Assembly (NCBI RefSeq): GCF_023822025.1 | Contig: NZ_CP082909.1 | Coordinates: forward strand, 3,772,001-3,836,000 | From: Endozoicomonas sp. 4G | GTDB lineage: Bacteria; Pseudomonadota; Gammaproteobacteria; Pseudomonadales; Endozoicomonadaceae | Direction of reading: 5' to 3' | DNA: 64,000 bases | Part shown: positions 17,800 through 25,582 of the stretch, one piece after another | Layout of the letters: every line of letters begins with the position of its first letter | Position numbering within the stretch: position 1 is the first letter of the stretch | Position numbers and translations under genes: made by a program | The notes under the pieces: generated by a model | Seen by the model: only the letters and a program-made list of their open reading frames with translations | Database searches by the model: none | What the model was told of the DNA's origin: nothing

Positions 17800-19218
17800 T
17801 CATTCTTCATTGCCCTTCTTTCTTTTCTTACTAGATGGCCGCTGTTCATTCGCTTTCCTTTTGTGTCTTTTGGTTTTCTGGTTGGCAGCCAGGTGGGTCT
17901 GTTTGTGCTTTTTCAGATTGCTCGTGTAGTTGGTGATGTAGTTGCAGCCCTCATGGTCACACCGGTGCAGTTTGAGCTTTTGGACTCTCTGATCAGCAGG
18001 CAGGTGGGTCAGTTGGTGCTTTTTCAGATTGCCCTTCTGGTCGCTGCTGTAGTTGCAGCCTTCATGGTCACACTGGTGCACCTTGGGTCTCTGGTCAGCA
18101 GGTAGGTGGGTCTGTTGGTGCTTTTTCAGATTGCCCGGGTAGTTGGTGATGTAGTTGCAGCCCTCATGGTCACACTGTTTCACCCCGGACCGCTGGTCGA
18201 CAGGCAGGTGGGTTTGCTTGTGCTTTTTCAGATCGCTCACATAGACAGTTCTGAAATTGCAGCCCCCACGGTCGCACTGATGCACCCTGGGCCGCTGGTC
18301 GGCAGGCAGGTGGCTCTGCTGGTGCTTTTTCAGATCACTCGAATGGTCGCTGCTGTAATTGCAGCCCTCATGGTCACACTGGTGCCCCCTGGGTCTCTGG
18401 TCGGCAGGCAGGTGGATCAGTCTGTGCCTTTTCAGATGCTGCTTCGTGTCAGTGCTGTAGTCGCAGCCCTCATGGCGACACTGGTGCACCTTGGCTCTCT
18501 GGTCGGCAGGCAGGTGGGTCTGTTTGTGCCTTTTCAAATTCTGCATCGTGTCGGTTCTGTAGTTGCAGGCTCCGTGGTCACAATGGTGCCCCCTGAGACG
18601 CTGATCATCAGGCAGGTGGGTCTGCTTGTGCCTTTTCAGATCGCCCGCATAGTTGGAGCTGTAATTGCATCCCTCATGGTCACACTGGTGCTGCTTTTTG
18701 GGTTTCTGGTCGGCAGGCAGATGGGGCTTTGACTCGGTGGGTATTTTACTGTCTGAAATGGACTCCTGATCCATTATTTTCAGTCTCAGAGTCGCACAAT
18801 ACTGACTGAATTCGTTTAATGCTTGAAAAGAATCAGGTGCCTTGTTTACAGGTTGAACATCAGTTTCGTCTTCGTCAGAACAGTTGTCGCTGCTGTCATC
18901 AGAGGTACCGCTGTCTTCACTGTCACTGTCTTCGCTGTAGGCACTATCATCAGAGGCTGCCCGACGGTAAGCCTCAGCTTCGACACCTGGGTCAGGTGAA
19001 AAGCAATAGCGGATGCCTGATTTTAAGTCAAGTTCAGGTAGCCCATCCCGGACTGGGAAAAGAGGGAGAAGAATGTTTTCGATCTGTATATTGATAAGCG
19101 CATTGCCGACAGCCAGAGCGAAAAGCAAAGGCAACCTGTTTTCCTGAGCGTGGCCATGACAGCAATGCACAGAAACGGCCATGACCAAGATCAAAATCAA
19201 TGTTTTTTTGAATAGCAA
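17800..19218 (-). CDS. zf12: exported C2H2 zinc-finger protein, 8 fingers
   Basis: 472 aa. Signal peptide, acidic segment and first finger are almost identical to zf9, but the N-terminal domain carries the NILLPLFPVRDGLPEL piece missing there. The box before the fingers is IMDQESISDSKI. Eight fingers: YAGD, TMQN, TKQH, HSSD, YVSD, YPGN, QKGN, YTSN. Zinc-ligand spacing is kept in all, with unusual residues between the cysteines in fingers 2, 3 and 5 (CDHGAC, CRHEGC, CDRGGC). Several helices use QH or QN at positions 2-3, rare elsewhere in the array. Tail KRKANEQRPSSKKRKK. TTG start. Confidence 0.9.
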   Translation of the reverse strand: MLFKKTLILILVMAVSVHCCHGHAQENRLPLLFALAVGNALINIQIENILLPLFPVRDGLPELDLKSGIRYCFSPDPGVEAEAYRRAASDDSAYSEDSDSEDSGTSDDSSDNCSDEDETDVQPVNKAPDSFQALNEFSQYCATLRLKIMDQESISDSKIPTESKPHLPADQKPKKQHQCDHEGCNYSSNYAGDLKRHKQTHLPDDQRLRGHHCDHGACNYRTDTMQNLKRHKQTHLPADQRAKVHQCRHEGCDYSTDTKQHLKRHRLIHLPADQRPRGHQCDHEGCNYSSDHSSDLKKHQQSHLPADQRPRVHQCDRGGCNFRTVYVSDLKKHKQTHLPVDQRSGVKQCDHEGCNYITNYPGNLKKHQQTHLPADQRPKVHQCDHEGCNYSSDQKGNLKKHQLTHLPADQRVQKLKLHRCDHEGCNYITNYTSNLKKHKQTHLAANQKTKRHKRKANEQRPSSKKRKKGNEE

Positions 19219-19317
19219 GACTTGGCTTCCCAGTCGTTAAACTGTTTATTGGGAAATCAGGTTAGTCAAAATCTGGAGAAAGGTCGGAAGTTTCTTTGAG
19301 GCGAGCTGGGAAGCGGA

Positions 19318-20460
19318 TCATTCTTCATTGCCCTTCTTTCTTTTCGTATTAGATGGCCGCTGTTCATCCGCTTTCCTTTTGTGTCTTTTGGTTCTCTGGT
19401 CGGCAGGCAGGTGGGTCCGCTTGTGCCTTTTCAGATTGCCCGTGTAGTGGGTGATGTAGTTGCAGCCCTCATGGTCGCACCGGTGCCTGCTGAGTCTCTG
19501 CTCGGCCGACAGGTGGGTCTGTTTGTGCCTTTTCAGATTGGTTATGACGTCGGTTCTGTAGTTGCACTTCTCATGGTCACACCGGTGCATTTTCGCTCTC
19601 TGCCTGGCAGGCAGGTGGCGCTTTTTGTGCCTGTTCAGACTGCTAATGAAGTCGGTGTGGTAGTTGCAGCCCTTATGGTCACACTGGTGTATCTTGGGTC
19701 TCTGGTCAGCAGGCAGGTGGCTCTTTTTGTGCCTTTTCAGATCGCCCGACCGTTCGGTGCGGTAATTGCAGCCCTCATGGTCACATTGGTGCATCTTGGG
19801 TCTCTGGTCGGCAGGCAGGTGGGTCTGTTTGTGCATTTTCAGATCGCTCGTGTAGTCGGTGCGATAGTTGCAGCCCTCATGGTCACACTGGTGCACCTTG
19901 GCTCTCTGGTCGGCAGGCAGGTGGATCTGTTTGTGCCTTTTCAGATGACCCGCCCGGTCGGTGCTGTAGTTGCAGCCTTCATGGTCACATTGGTGCAACC
20001 TGGGGTTCCTGGGTTTCTGGTCGGCAGGCAGGTGGGGCCTTGGCTCAGTGGGTATTTCACTGTCTGAAATGGAGCCCTGCTCAATCATTTTCAGTCTCAG
20101 AGCCGAACAATACTGACTGATTTCGTTTAATGCCCGAAAAGGATCAACTGTCGTGTTTACACGCTGAACTTCAGCTTCGGTATCAGTTTCGTCTTCGTTT
20201 GAACCGTTGTCGCTGTTTTCATCAGAGGTGTCGCTGTCTTCACTGCCACTGTCTTCGCTGTAGGCACTATCATCAGAGGCTGCCCGGATGTAAGCCTTGG
20301 CTTTGACGCCAGAGTCGGGAGAAAAACATTCGTCTGTGTCTGGCTTTAATAAGAGGATGTCATCACCTAAGCACTGGATGTCAGAGAATGGCAGGGCATT
20401 AGCCCCCCACACAGAAAAAGCAATGGCCAAGGCCAAAATCAATGGTTTTTCGGATAGCAA
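19318..20460 (-). CDS. zf13: exported C2H2 zinc-finger protein, 6 fingers
   Basis: 380 aa. A divergent signal region (MLSEKPLILALAIAFSVWGANA) goes straight to LPFSDIQCLGDDILLLKPDTDECFSPD, a compact version of the N-terminal domain. The box before the fingers is MIEQGSISDSEI. No half-finger; EPRPHLPADQKPRN leads to six fingers: RAGH, YTSD, RSGD, FISS, VITN, YTGN. Finger 5 is CDHEKC and several linkers are altered (LPARQRAKMH, LSAEQRLSRH). Tail KRKADEQRPSNTKRKK resembles zf12. TTG start; spacer to zf14 is 74 bp as it also is between zf8 and zf9, a shortened form of the usual spacer. Confidence 0.9.
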   Translation of the reverse strand: MLSEKPLILALAIAFSVWGANALPFSDIQCLGDDILLLKPDTDECFSPDSGVKAKAYIRAASDDSAYSEDSGSEDSDTSDENSDNGSNEDETDTEAEVQRVNTTVDPFRALNEISQYCSALRLKMIEQGSISDSEIPTEPRPHLPADQKPRNPRLHQCDHEGCNYSTDRAGHLKRHKQIHLPADQRAKVHQCDHEGCNYRTDYTSDLKMHKQTHLPADQRPKMHQCDHEGCNYRTERSGDLKRHKKSHLPADQRPKIHQCDHKGCNYHTDFISSLNRHKKRHLPARQRAKMHRCDHEKCNYRTDVITNLKRHKQTHLSAEQRLSRHRCDHEGCNYITHYTGNLKRHKRTHLPADQRTKRHKRKADEQRPSNTKRKKGNEE

Positions 20461-20534
20461 GGCCTGGGTTCCCAGTCGTTGAACTGTTTACTGGGAAATC
20501 AGGTTAGTCAAAATCTGAAAAGAGGTTGGAGGTT

Positions 20535-22307
20535 TTATTCTAAATCACCCTTCTTTCTTTTCCGGTTAGATGGCGGCTGGTCATACGCTTTCCTTTTGGG
20601 ACTCCGGCCGGGAGTCAGGTGGATCTGTTGATGTGCTTTCAGATTGCTCTTGCGGTCGGTACTGTAGTTGCAGCCCTCATGGTCACACTGGTGCACCTTG
20701 ATTCTCTGGTCGGCAGGCAGGTGGGTCTGTTTGTGCTTTTTCAGATGGTCCGTTCGGTTAACGCTGTAGTCGCAGCCCTCATGGTCACATTGGTGCACAT
20801 TTAATCTCTTTCTCTGGTCGAAAGGCAGGTGGGTCTGTTTGTGCTGTTTCATATTGCCTGAATGGCCCGTGCTGTAGTTGCAGCCCTCATGGTCACACTG
20901 GTACACCTTGAGTCTCTCGGGTCTCTGGTCAGCAGGCAGGTGAGTCTGTTTGTGCTTTTTCAGACTGCTACTGTTGTCGGTTCTGTAGTTGCAGCCCTCA
21001 TGGTCACACTGATGCACCTTGGGTCTCTGGTCAGCAGGCAGGTGGATCTGTTTGTGCTTTTTCAGATCACCCGCCCGGTAGGCGCTGTAGTTGCAGCCCT
21101 CATGGTCACAGTGATGCACCTTGGGTCTCTGGTCGGCAGGCAGGTGGATCTGTTTGTGCTTTTTCAGATGATTCCTCCGGTTGGTTCTGTAGTCGCAGCC
21201 CTCATGATCACACTGGTGCACTTTGGGTCCCTTGGGTCTCATGGGTCTCTTGGGTCTTTGGTCGGGAGGCAGGTGGATCTGTTTGTGCTTTTTGATATTA
21301 CCCACCAGATCGGATCTGTAGTTGCAGCCCTCATGGTCACACCGGTGCCTATTGGATCTCTGATCGGCAGGCAGATGGGTCTGTTTGTGCGTTTTTAGAT
21401 GACCCCTGTGGTCAGTGATGTAGTTGCAGCCTTCATGGTTACACTGGTGCTCACAGGTTCTCTGGTCGGCAGCCAGGTGGGTCCGTTTGTGCCTTTTCAG
21501 ATGATGCTTCCGGTTGGTGCTGTAGTCGCAGCCCTCATGGTCACACTGGTGCACTTTGGGTCTTTTGGCTCTCTGGTCGGCAGGCAGGTGGCTCTGTTTG
21601 TGCTTTTTCGGGTGAGCCATGTGGTCGCTGCTGTGAGCAGGTGAGGTAATTTCCGGGTGGTTAACAGAGTCCACGTCTGCCTCTGACCCAGCGGGTATCT
21701 GAACGCCTGAAACGGAATCCTGATTAATCATTTTCAGTCTCAGAGTCGCACAATACTCACTGAACTCGTTTAATACTCGAAGAGGATCAACCGTCGTGTT
21801 GACACACTGAACTTCAGTTGGGGTATCAGTTTCGTCTTCGTTTGAACCGTTGTCGCTGTTTTCATCAGAGGTGTCGCTGTCTTCACTGCCACTGTCTTCG
21901 CTGTAGGCACTATCATCAGAGGCTGCCCGGGTGTAAGCCTTGGCTTTGATGCCAGGGTCGGGAGAAAAAAAGTAGCCTGTGTCTTCAATGGCCTCGCTCT
22001 CTTCTTCAACACCCTCTTCTCCTGGTGCCTCAGACCTTTTGTCACTTCTAAAGCAAGAGAGTATAAGACTCCCTCTTTGTTTGGCTGTTGCAATGATTTC
22101 ACGTTGCTGATTGTCTCTTTGCTGCATCTCAGTAGCGATAGCTTTAGCCATAGCTTCGAGTTCCGGTAACACATCCCGGAGTGGGAAAAAAATTTCAGTG
22201 TGCCAACACTCTGTGTCAGGCACACTGTTTTCCTGAACGTGGCCATTGGAACTATGCACAGAAAAGGCAAGGGCCAAGGCCAAAATCAATGGTTTTTTGT
22301 ATAGCAA
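20535..22307 (-). CDS. zf14: exported C2H2 zinc-finger protein, 9 fingers
   Basis: 590 aa. Signal peptide MLYKKPLILALALAFSVHSSNG lacks the cysteine seen in most members, arguing against a lipoprotein. The N-terminal domain has the FFPLRDVLPELEAMAKAIATEMQQRDNQQREII helix. The box before the fingers is MINQDSVSGVQI. A half-finger (HSSDHMAHPKKHKQSH) precedes nine fingers: RKHH, HRGH, LVGN, RRNH, RAGD, NSSS, HSGN, RTDH, RKSN. The linker before RRNH is greatly lengthened (RPKRPMRPKGPKVHQ) by a 9-bp microsatellite. The N-terminal third and upstream region are nearly identical to zf15, so these are products of one duplication that also copied the foreign module upstream. Confidence 0.91.
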   Translation of the reverse strand: MLYKKPLILALALAFSVHSSNGHVQENSVPDTECWHTEIFFPLRDVLPELEAMAKAIATEMQQRDNQQREIIATAKQRGSLILSCFRSDKRSEAPGEEGVEEESEAIEDTGYFFSPDPGIKAKAYTRAASDDSAYSEDSGSEDSDTSDENSDNGSNEDETDTPTEVQCVNTTVDPLRVLNEFSEYCATLRLKMINQDSVSGVQIPAGSEADVDSVNHPEITSPAHSSDHMAHPKKHKQSHLPADQRAKRPKVHQCDHEGCDYSTNRKHHLKRHKRTHLAADQRTCEHQCNHEGCNYITDHRGHLKTHKQTHLPADQRSNRHRCDHEGCNYRSDLVGNIKKHKQIHLPPDQRPKRPMRPKGPKVHQCDHEGCDYRTNRRNHLKKHKQIHLPADQRPKVHHCDHEGCNYSAYRAGDLKKHKQIHLPADQRPKVHQCDHEGCNYRTDNSSSLKKHKQTHLPADQRPERLKVYQCDHEGCNYSTGHSGNMKQHKQTHLPFDQRKRLNVHQCDHEGCDYSVNRTDHLKKHKQTHLPADQRIKVHQCDHEGCNYSTDRKSNLKAHQQIHLTPGRSPKRKAYDQPPSNRKRKKGDLE

Positions 22308-22390
22308 GGCCTGGCTTCCCAGTCGTTGAACTGTTTATTTGGAAATCAGGTTAGTCAAAATCTGGAGAGAGGTCGGAGGTTTCTTTGAGG

Positions 22391-22554
22391 TTTGTGGATG
22401 ATGTGATGCGCCATGAACAGGTGGTTACCGAAAAAAAACCGTTTCAGATGCCTTCAGGCTACGCTGGTCGTGTGGTGCAGATTGAGGTGGCAGGCACCAG
22501 TCCAGTCCGGTGCGGCAGATGGAAGCGGCGCAGAGTGTGAGTGAGTTGGTTTAA
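22391..22554 (+). pseudogene. phage-like structural gene 3' fragment, copy 1 (frameshifted)
   Basis: On the + strand this segment matches the 52-codon fragment at 24784-24942 but has a 5-bp duplication (AGTCC) that shifts its frame. The undamaged copy reads ...KPFQMPSGYAGRVVQIEVAG-TSPVRQMEVA..., which in my judgement resembles the C-terminus of phage tail or virion structural proteins (P-SG-x-x-x-x-x-I-x-V-x-G pattern). No start or 5' part is present. It ends tail-to-tail with the coiled-coil gene on the other strand and probably travelled with it. The homology call is uncertain. Confidence 0.4.
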
Positions 22555-22997
22555 ACATTAAAGTACCAGTTAACCGCCAGTACGGAAGCAATGGTCATCA
22601 GGGCGCTGCCAAAGGTGACCAGGTATTGCCGGTTGATAACAGTGTGGATTTCGGTTTTCAGTTCGGCGTAGGCATTGGCGAGTTTAACCTTCAGTTCGGC
22701 ATCTATCTTGTTACTTTCCATTTTAAGTTCGAAGTAGCGAGCGTCTGACTCGGCTTTCATTGCTTTGAATTCGGCATCTGACTTGGCGTTCATTGCTTTG
22801 AATTCGGCATCGAACTTGGCGTTCATGTCGGCCATTTTTTGATTGAAAAGCGTCTGGTGCTGCAAGATGGCCTCTTGCATATTAAGCAGGTCTTTCTTGG
22901 TGGCATTGTGATCCGGGTCGAGGGAGGCACTGACCTTTGCCGCCAGTTCCTCATCAATGCCGATGTCTTTGAGTTGTTTAAACAGCGATTCCGACAC
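22551..22997 (-). CDS. coiled-coil protein with C-terminal membrane anchor (DUF1640-like), copy 1
   Basis: 148 aa from a GTG start at 22997, chosen because AGGAG lies 6 nt upstream and the paralog at 24939-25439 begins at the same residue; a longer frame to 23144 exists but its extra sequence is not supported. The N-terminus (SESLFKQLKDIGIDEELAAKV) and an ATKKDLLNMQEAI segment resemble bacterial DUF1640/CCDC90-type coiled-coil proteins. The middle has 11-residue repeats (DAEFKAMNAKS), a hendecad coiled coil, and the C-terminus one membrane segment (FGSALMTIASVLAVNWYF). It is unrelated to the zinc-finger family and sits in the spacer between zf14 and zf15. Function unknown. Confidence 0.8.
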   Translation of the reverse strand: MSESLFKQLKDIGIDEELAAKVSASLDPDHNATKKDLLNMQEAILQHQTLFNQKMADMNAKFDAEFKAMNAKSDAEFKAMKAESDARYFELKMESNKIDAELKVKLANAYAELKTEIHTVINRQYLVTFGSALMTIASVLAVNWYFNV

Positions 22998-23140
22998 ACT
23001 CAGCTCCTGTAAATGGATGGAAGAAGTGGAAGGATAGACCACGAATGACGCTAACAACAAAAAACCGGGCATTATTGACCCACCCGCCAGCACGGCAGAC
23101 AGCCGGACCCTGACCACCTGGATGAAACACTGGAGGCCGA
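22998..23140 (-). promoter_or_regulatory. upstream region of coiled-coil gene copy 1, candidate promoter
   Basis: Non-coding 143 bp. On the minus strand TTGTTG, an 18-bp spacer and TATCCT precede the AGGAG-GTG start; the second copy has TTGTTG-18-TATGCT at the same place. The match to sigma-70 boxes is weak and only suggestive. Confidence 0.25.
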
Positions 23141-24700
23141 TCATTCTTGATTATCCTTCTTTCTTTTCTTGTTAGATGGCGGCTGGTCATTCGCTTTCCT
23201 TTTGGGTCTTTCAGGTCTCTTGTTGGCAGGCACGTGGGTTTGTTTGTGTATTTTCAGATTACCCATCCGGTCGGAGCTGTAGTTGCAGCCCTCATGGTCA
23301 CACCGGTGCATGATTTTCTGGTCAGCAGGAAGGTGGGTTTGTTTGTGTGCTTTCAGACTGCCTGCACAGTCGGTGCTGTAGTCGCAGCCCTCATGGTCAC
23401 ACTGGTGCACTTTGAGTCTCTGGTCGGCAGGCAGGTGGGACTGTTTATGCGTTTTCAAATTGCTCATCCGGTCGCTGCTGTAGCCGCAGCCCTTGTGGTC
23501 ACAGTGGTGCATGGGTCTCTCGGGTCTCTTGGGTCTCTGGTCGGCAGGCAGGTGAGTCAGTTTGTGTGTTTTTAGATGGCCCGTGTGGTCAGTGATGTAG
23601 TTGCAGCCCTCATGGTCACAGTGGTACACCTTGCCTCTCTGGTCGACAGGCAAGTGTGCCTGTTTGTGCATTTTCAGATTGCCCATGTGGTCAGTGATGT
23701 AGTTGCAGCCCTCATGGTCACACTGGTGCATCTTGACTCTCTGGTCAGCAGGCAGGTGGGTCTGTTTGTGCCTTTTCAGACTGCCCATCTGGTCAGTAGC
23801 GTAGTTGCAGCCTTCATGGTCACAATGGTGCTCAAAGTCTCTCTGGTCGGCAGGCAGGTGGATCTGTTTGTGCCTTGTCAGAACGATCGTCCTATCCGTG
23901 CTGTAGTCGCAGCCCTCATGGTCGCACTGGTGCATCTTGAGCCTCTTGAGTCTCTTGGGTTTTTGGTCGGCAGGCAGGTGCGTCTTTTTGTGCCTTTTCA
24001 AATTTTCCGCCCATGCGCTGCTATAGTCGCAGCCCTTATGGTCACACTGGTGCACTTTGGGTCTCTTGGGTCTCTGGTCGGCAGGCAGGTGAGCCTTTTT
24101 GTGCCTTTTCAGATGGCCCGCCTGGTCACTGCTGTGAGCAGGTGAGGTGATTTTCTGATGGTTAGCAGGGTCTACTTTTGTCATTTCTGACTCTGACTCA
24201 GTGGGTATTTTGCTGTCTGAAATGGACTCCTGATTAATCATTTTCAGTCTCAGAGTCGCACAATACTCACTGAACTCGTTTAATAGTCGAAGAGGATCAA
24301 TCGTCGTGTTTACACACTGAACTTCAGTTGGGGTATCAGTTTCGTCTTCGTTTGAACCGTTGTCGCTGTCTTCACTGCCACTGTCTTCGCTGTAGGCACT
24401 ATCACCAGAGGCTGCCCTGGTGCAAGCCTTAGCTTTGACGCCAGGGTCGGGAGAAAAACAGTAGCCTGTGTCTGGCTTTAAGAGGATGTCATCACGTTGC
24501 TGGCTGCCTCTTTGCTGCATCACAGTAGCGATAGCTTTAGCCATAGCATCGAGTTCCGGTAACACATCCCGGAGTGGGAAAAAAATTTCAGTGTGCCAAC
24601 ACTCTGTGTCAGGCACACTGTTTTCCTGAACGTGGCCATTGGAACTATGCACAGAAAAGGCAAGGGCCAAGGCCAAAATCAATGGTTTTTTGTATAGCAA
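23141..24700 (-). CDS. zf15: exported C2H2 zinc-finger protein, 8 fingers
   Basis: 519 aa, framed by the two copies of the foreign module. The N-terminus is nearly identical to zf14 but the helical segment is shortened (ATVMQQRGSQQRDDILLKP). A TKVDPANHQKITSPAHSSDQAGHLKRH stretch includes the half-finger and is shared with zf16 and zf17. Eight fingers: WAEN, RTIV, QMGS, HMGN, HTGH, RMSN, CAGS, RMGN. Several linkers carry RPKRPK/RLKRLK insertions. Finger 2 is unusual (VLTRHKQIH). The last linker is VPANKRPERPK. Tail KRKANDQPPSNKKRKK. TTG start. Confidence 0.91.
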   Translation of the reverse strand: MLYKKPLILALALAFSVHSSNGHVQENSVPDTECWHTEIFFPLRDVLPELDAMAKAIATVMQQRGSQQRDDILLKPDTGYCFSPDPGVKAKACTRAASGDSAYSEDSGSEDSDNGSNEDETDTPTEVQCVNTTIDPLRLLNEFSEYCATLRLKMINQESISDSKIPTESESEMTKVDPANHQKITSPAHSSDQAGHLKRHKKAHLPADQRPKRPKVHQCDHKGCDYSSAWAENLKRHKKTHLPADQKPKRLKRLKMHQCDHEGCDYSTDRTIVLTRHKQIHLPADQRDFEHHCDHEGCNYATDQMGSLKRHKQTHLPADQRVKMHQCDHEGCNYITDHMGNLKMHKQAHLPVDQRGKVYHCDHEGCNYITDHTGHLKTHKLTHLPADQRPKRPERPMHHCDHKGCGYSSDRMSNLKTHKQSHLPADQRLKVHQCDHEGCDYSTDCAGSLKAHKQTHLPADQKIMHRCDHEGCNYSSDRMGNLKIHKQTHVPANKRPERPKRKANDQPPSNKKRKKDNQE

Positions 24701-24783
24701 GGCCTGGCTTCCCAGTCGTTGAACTGTTTATTGGGAAATCAGGTTAGTCAAAATCTGGAGAGAGGTCGGAGGTTTCTTTGAGG

Positions 24784-24942
24784 TTTGTGGATGATGTGAT
24801 GCGCCATGAACAGGTGGTTACCGAAAAAAAACCGTTTCAGATGCCTTCAGGCTACGCTGGTCGTGTGGTGCAGATTGAGGTGGCAGGCACCAGTCCGGTG
24901 CGGCAGATGGAAGTGGCGCAGAGTGTGAGTGAGTTGATTTAA
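24784..24942 (+). pseudogene. phage-like structural gene 3' fragment, copy 2
   Basis: A 52-codon open stretch on the + strand (FVDDVMRHEQVV...GYAGRVVQIEVAG...SVSELI) ending in TAA at 24940-24942, with no start or upstream part. Its stop overlaps the stop of the convergent coiled-coil gene. The pattern looks like the C-terminal end of a phage tail or virion protein; this is recognition by eye only. It is the intact version of the frameshifted copy at 22391-22554. Confidence 0.4.
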
Positions 24943-25439
24943 ACATTAAAGTACCAGTTAACCGCCAGTACGGAAGCAATGGTCATCAGGGCGCTGCCAA
25001 AGGTGGCCAGGTATTGCCGGTTGATGACAGTGTGGATTTCGGTTTTCAGTTCGGCGTAGGCATTGGCGAGTTTAACTTTCAGTTCGGCATCTATCTTGGA
25101 ACTTTCCATTTTAAGTTCGTAGTAGCGAGCGTCAGCCTCGGCTTTGCGAGCGTCAGCCTCGACTTTCATTGCTTTGAATTCGGCATCTGACTTGGCGTTC
25201 ATTGCTTTGAATTCGGCATCTGACCTGGCGTTCATTGCTTTGAATTCGGCATCGAACTTGGCGTTCATGTCGGCCATTTTTTGATCGCTGCGGGCTTGGT
25301 GCTGCAAGATGGCCTCTTGCATATTAAGCAGGTCTTTCTTGGTGGCATTGTGTTCCGGGTCGAGGGAGGCACTGACCTTTGCCGCCAGTTCCTCATCAAT
25401 GCCGATGTCTTTGAGTTGTTTAAACAGCGATTCCGACAC
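24939..25439 (-). CDS. coiled-coil protein with C-terminal membrane anchor (DUF1640-like), copy 2
   Basis: 166 aa from GTG at 25439, with AGGGG 6 nt upstream. It matches copy 1 except for 18 additional residues: an extra DAEFKAMNA unit and an added VEADARKAEADARYYELK segment, so the 33-bp coiled-coil repeat varies in number. One membrane segment at the C-terminus (FGSALMTIASVLAVNWYF) leaves the coiled coil on one side of a membrane. Convergent with the phage-like fragment, with overlapping stop codons. Function unknown; a DUF1640-type fold is a family guess. Confidence 0.8.
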   Translation of the reverse strand: MSESLFKQLKDIGIDEELAAKVSASLDPEHNATKKDLLNMQEAILQHQARSDQKMADMNAKFDAEFKAMNARSDAEFKAMNAKSDAEFKAMKVEADARKAEADARYYELKMESSKIDAELKVKLANAYAELKTEIHTVINRQYLATFGSALMTIASVLAVNWYFNV

Positions 25440-25582
25440 GCTCAGCCCCTGTTAATGGATGAAAGAGGCGTAAGCATAGACCATGAACGACGCTAACAAC
25501 AAAAAACCGGGCATTATTGACCCACCCGCCAGCACGGCAGACAGCCGGACGCTGACCACCTGGATGAAACACTGGAGGCCGA
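25440..25582 (-). promoter_or_regulatory. upstream region of coiled-coil gene copy 2, candidate promoter
   Basis: Non-coding 143 bp almost identical to the region before copy 1. TTGTTG-18-TATGCT precedes the AGGGG-GTG start on the minus strand. Weak consensus; low confidence. Confidence 0.25.

Larger units (their letters stand above)
22391..23138. repeat. duplicated foreign module, copy 1
   Basis: About 750 bp replacing the normal spacer between zf14 and zf15. It contains the phage-like fragment and the coiled-coil gene and recurs at 24784-25580. The left junction falls at TTTGAGG and the right at GGAGGC-GATCATTC, both pieces of the usual 99-bp spacer, so it inserted into that spacer and was then copied with a zinc-finger gene. 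Copies differ by 54 bp of coiled-coil repeats and a 5-bp insertion. Confidence 0.8.
24784..25580. repeat. duplicated foreign module, copy 2
   Basis: About 800 bp in the spacer between zf15 and zf16, corresponding to copy 1 at 22391-23138. Sequence between the copies is nearly identical outside the variable coiled-coil repeats, indicating a recent duplication of one zinc-finger gene plus module. Confidence 0.8.

Noticed and set aside
22998-23144. Extended N-terminus of coiled-coil copy 1 (MIGLQCFIQVV...).
   Set aside because: The paralog begins at the SESLFKQ position with its own ribosome binding site, and the extra segment is not preserved as a protein in copy 2.
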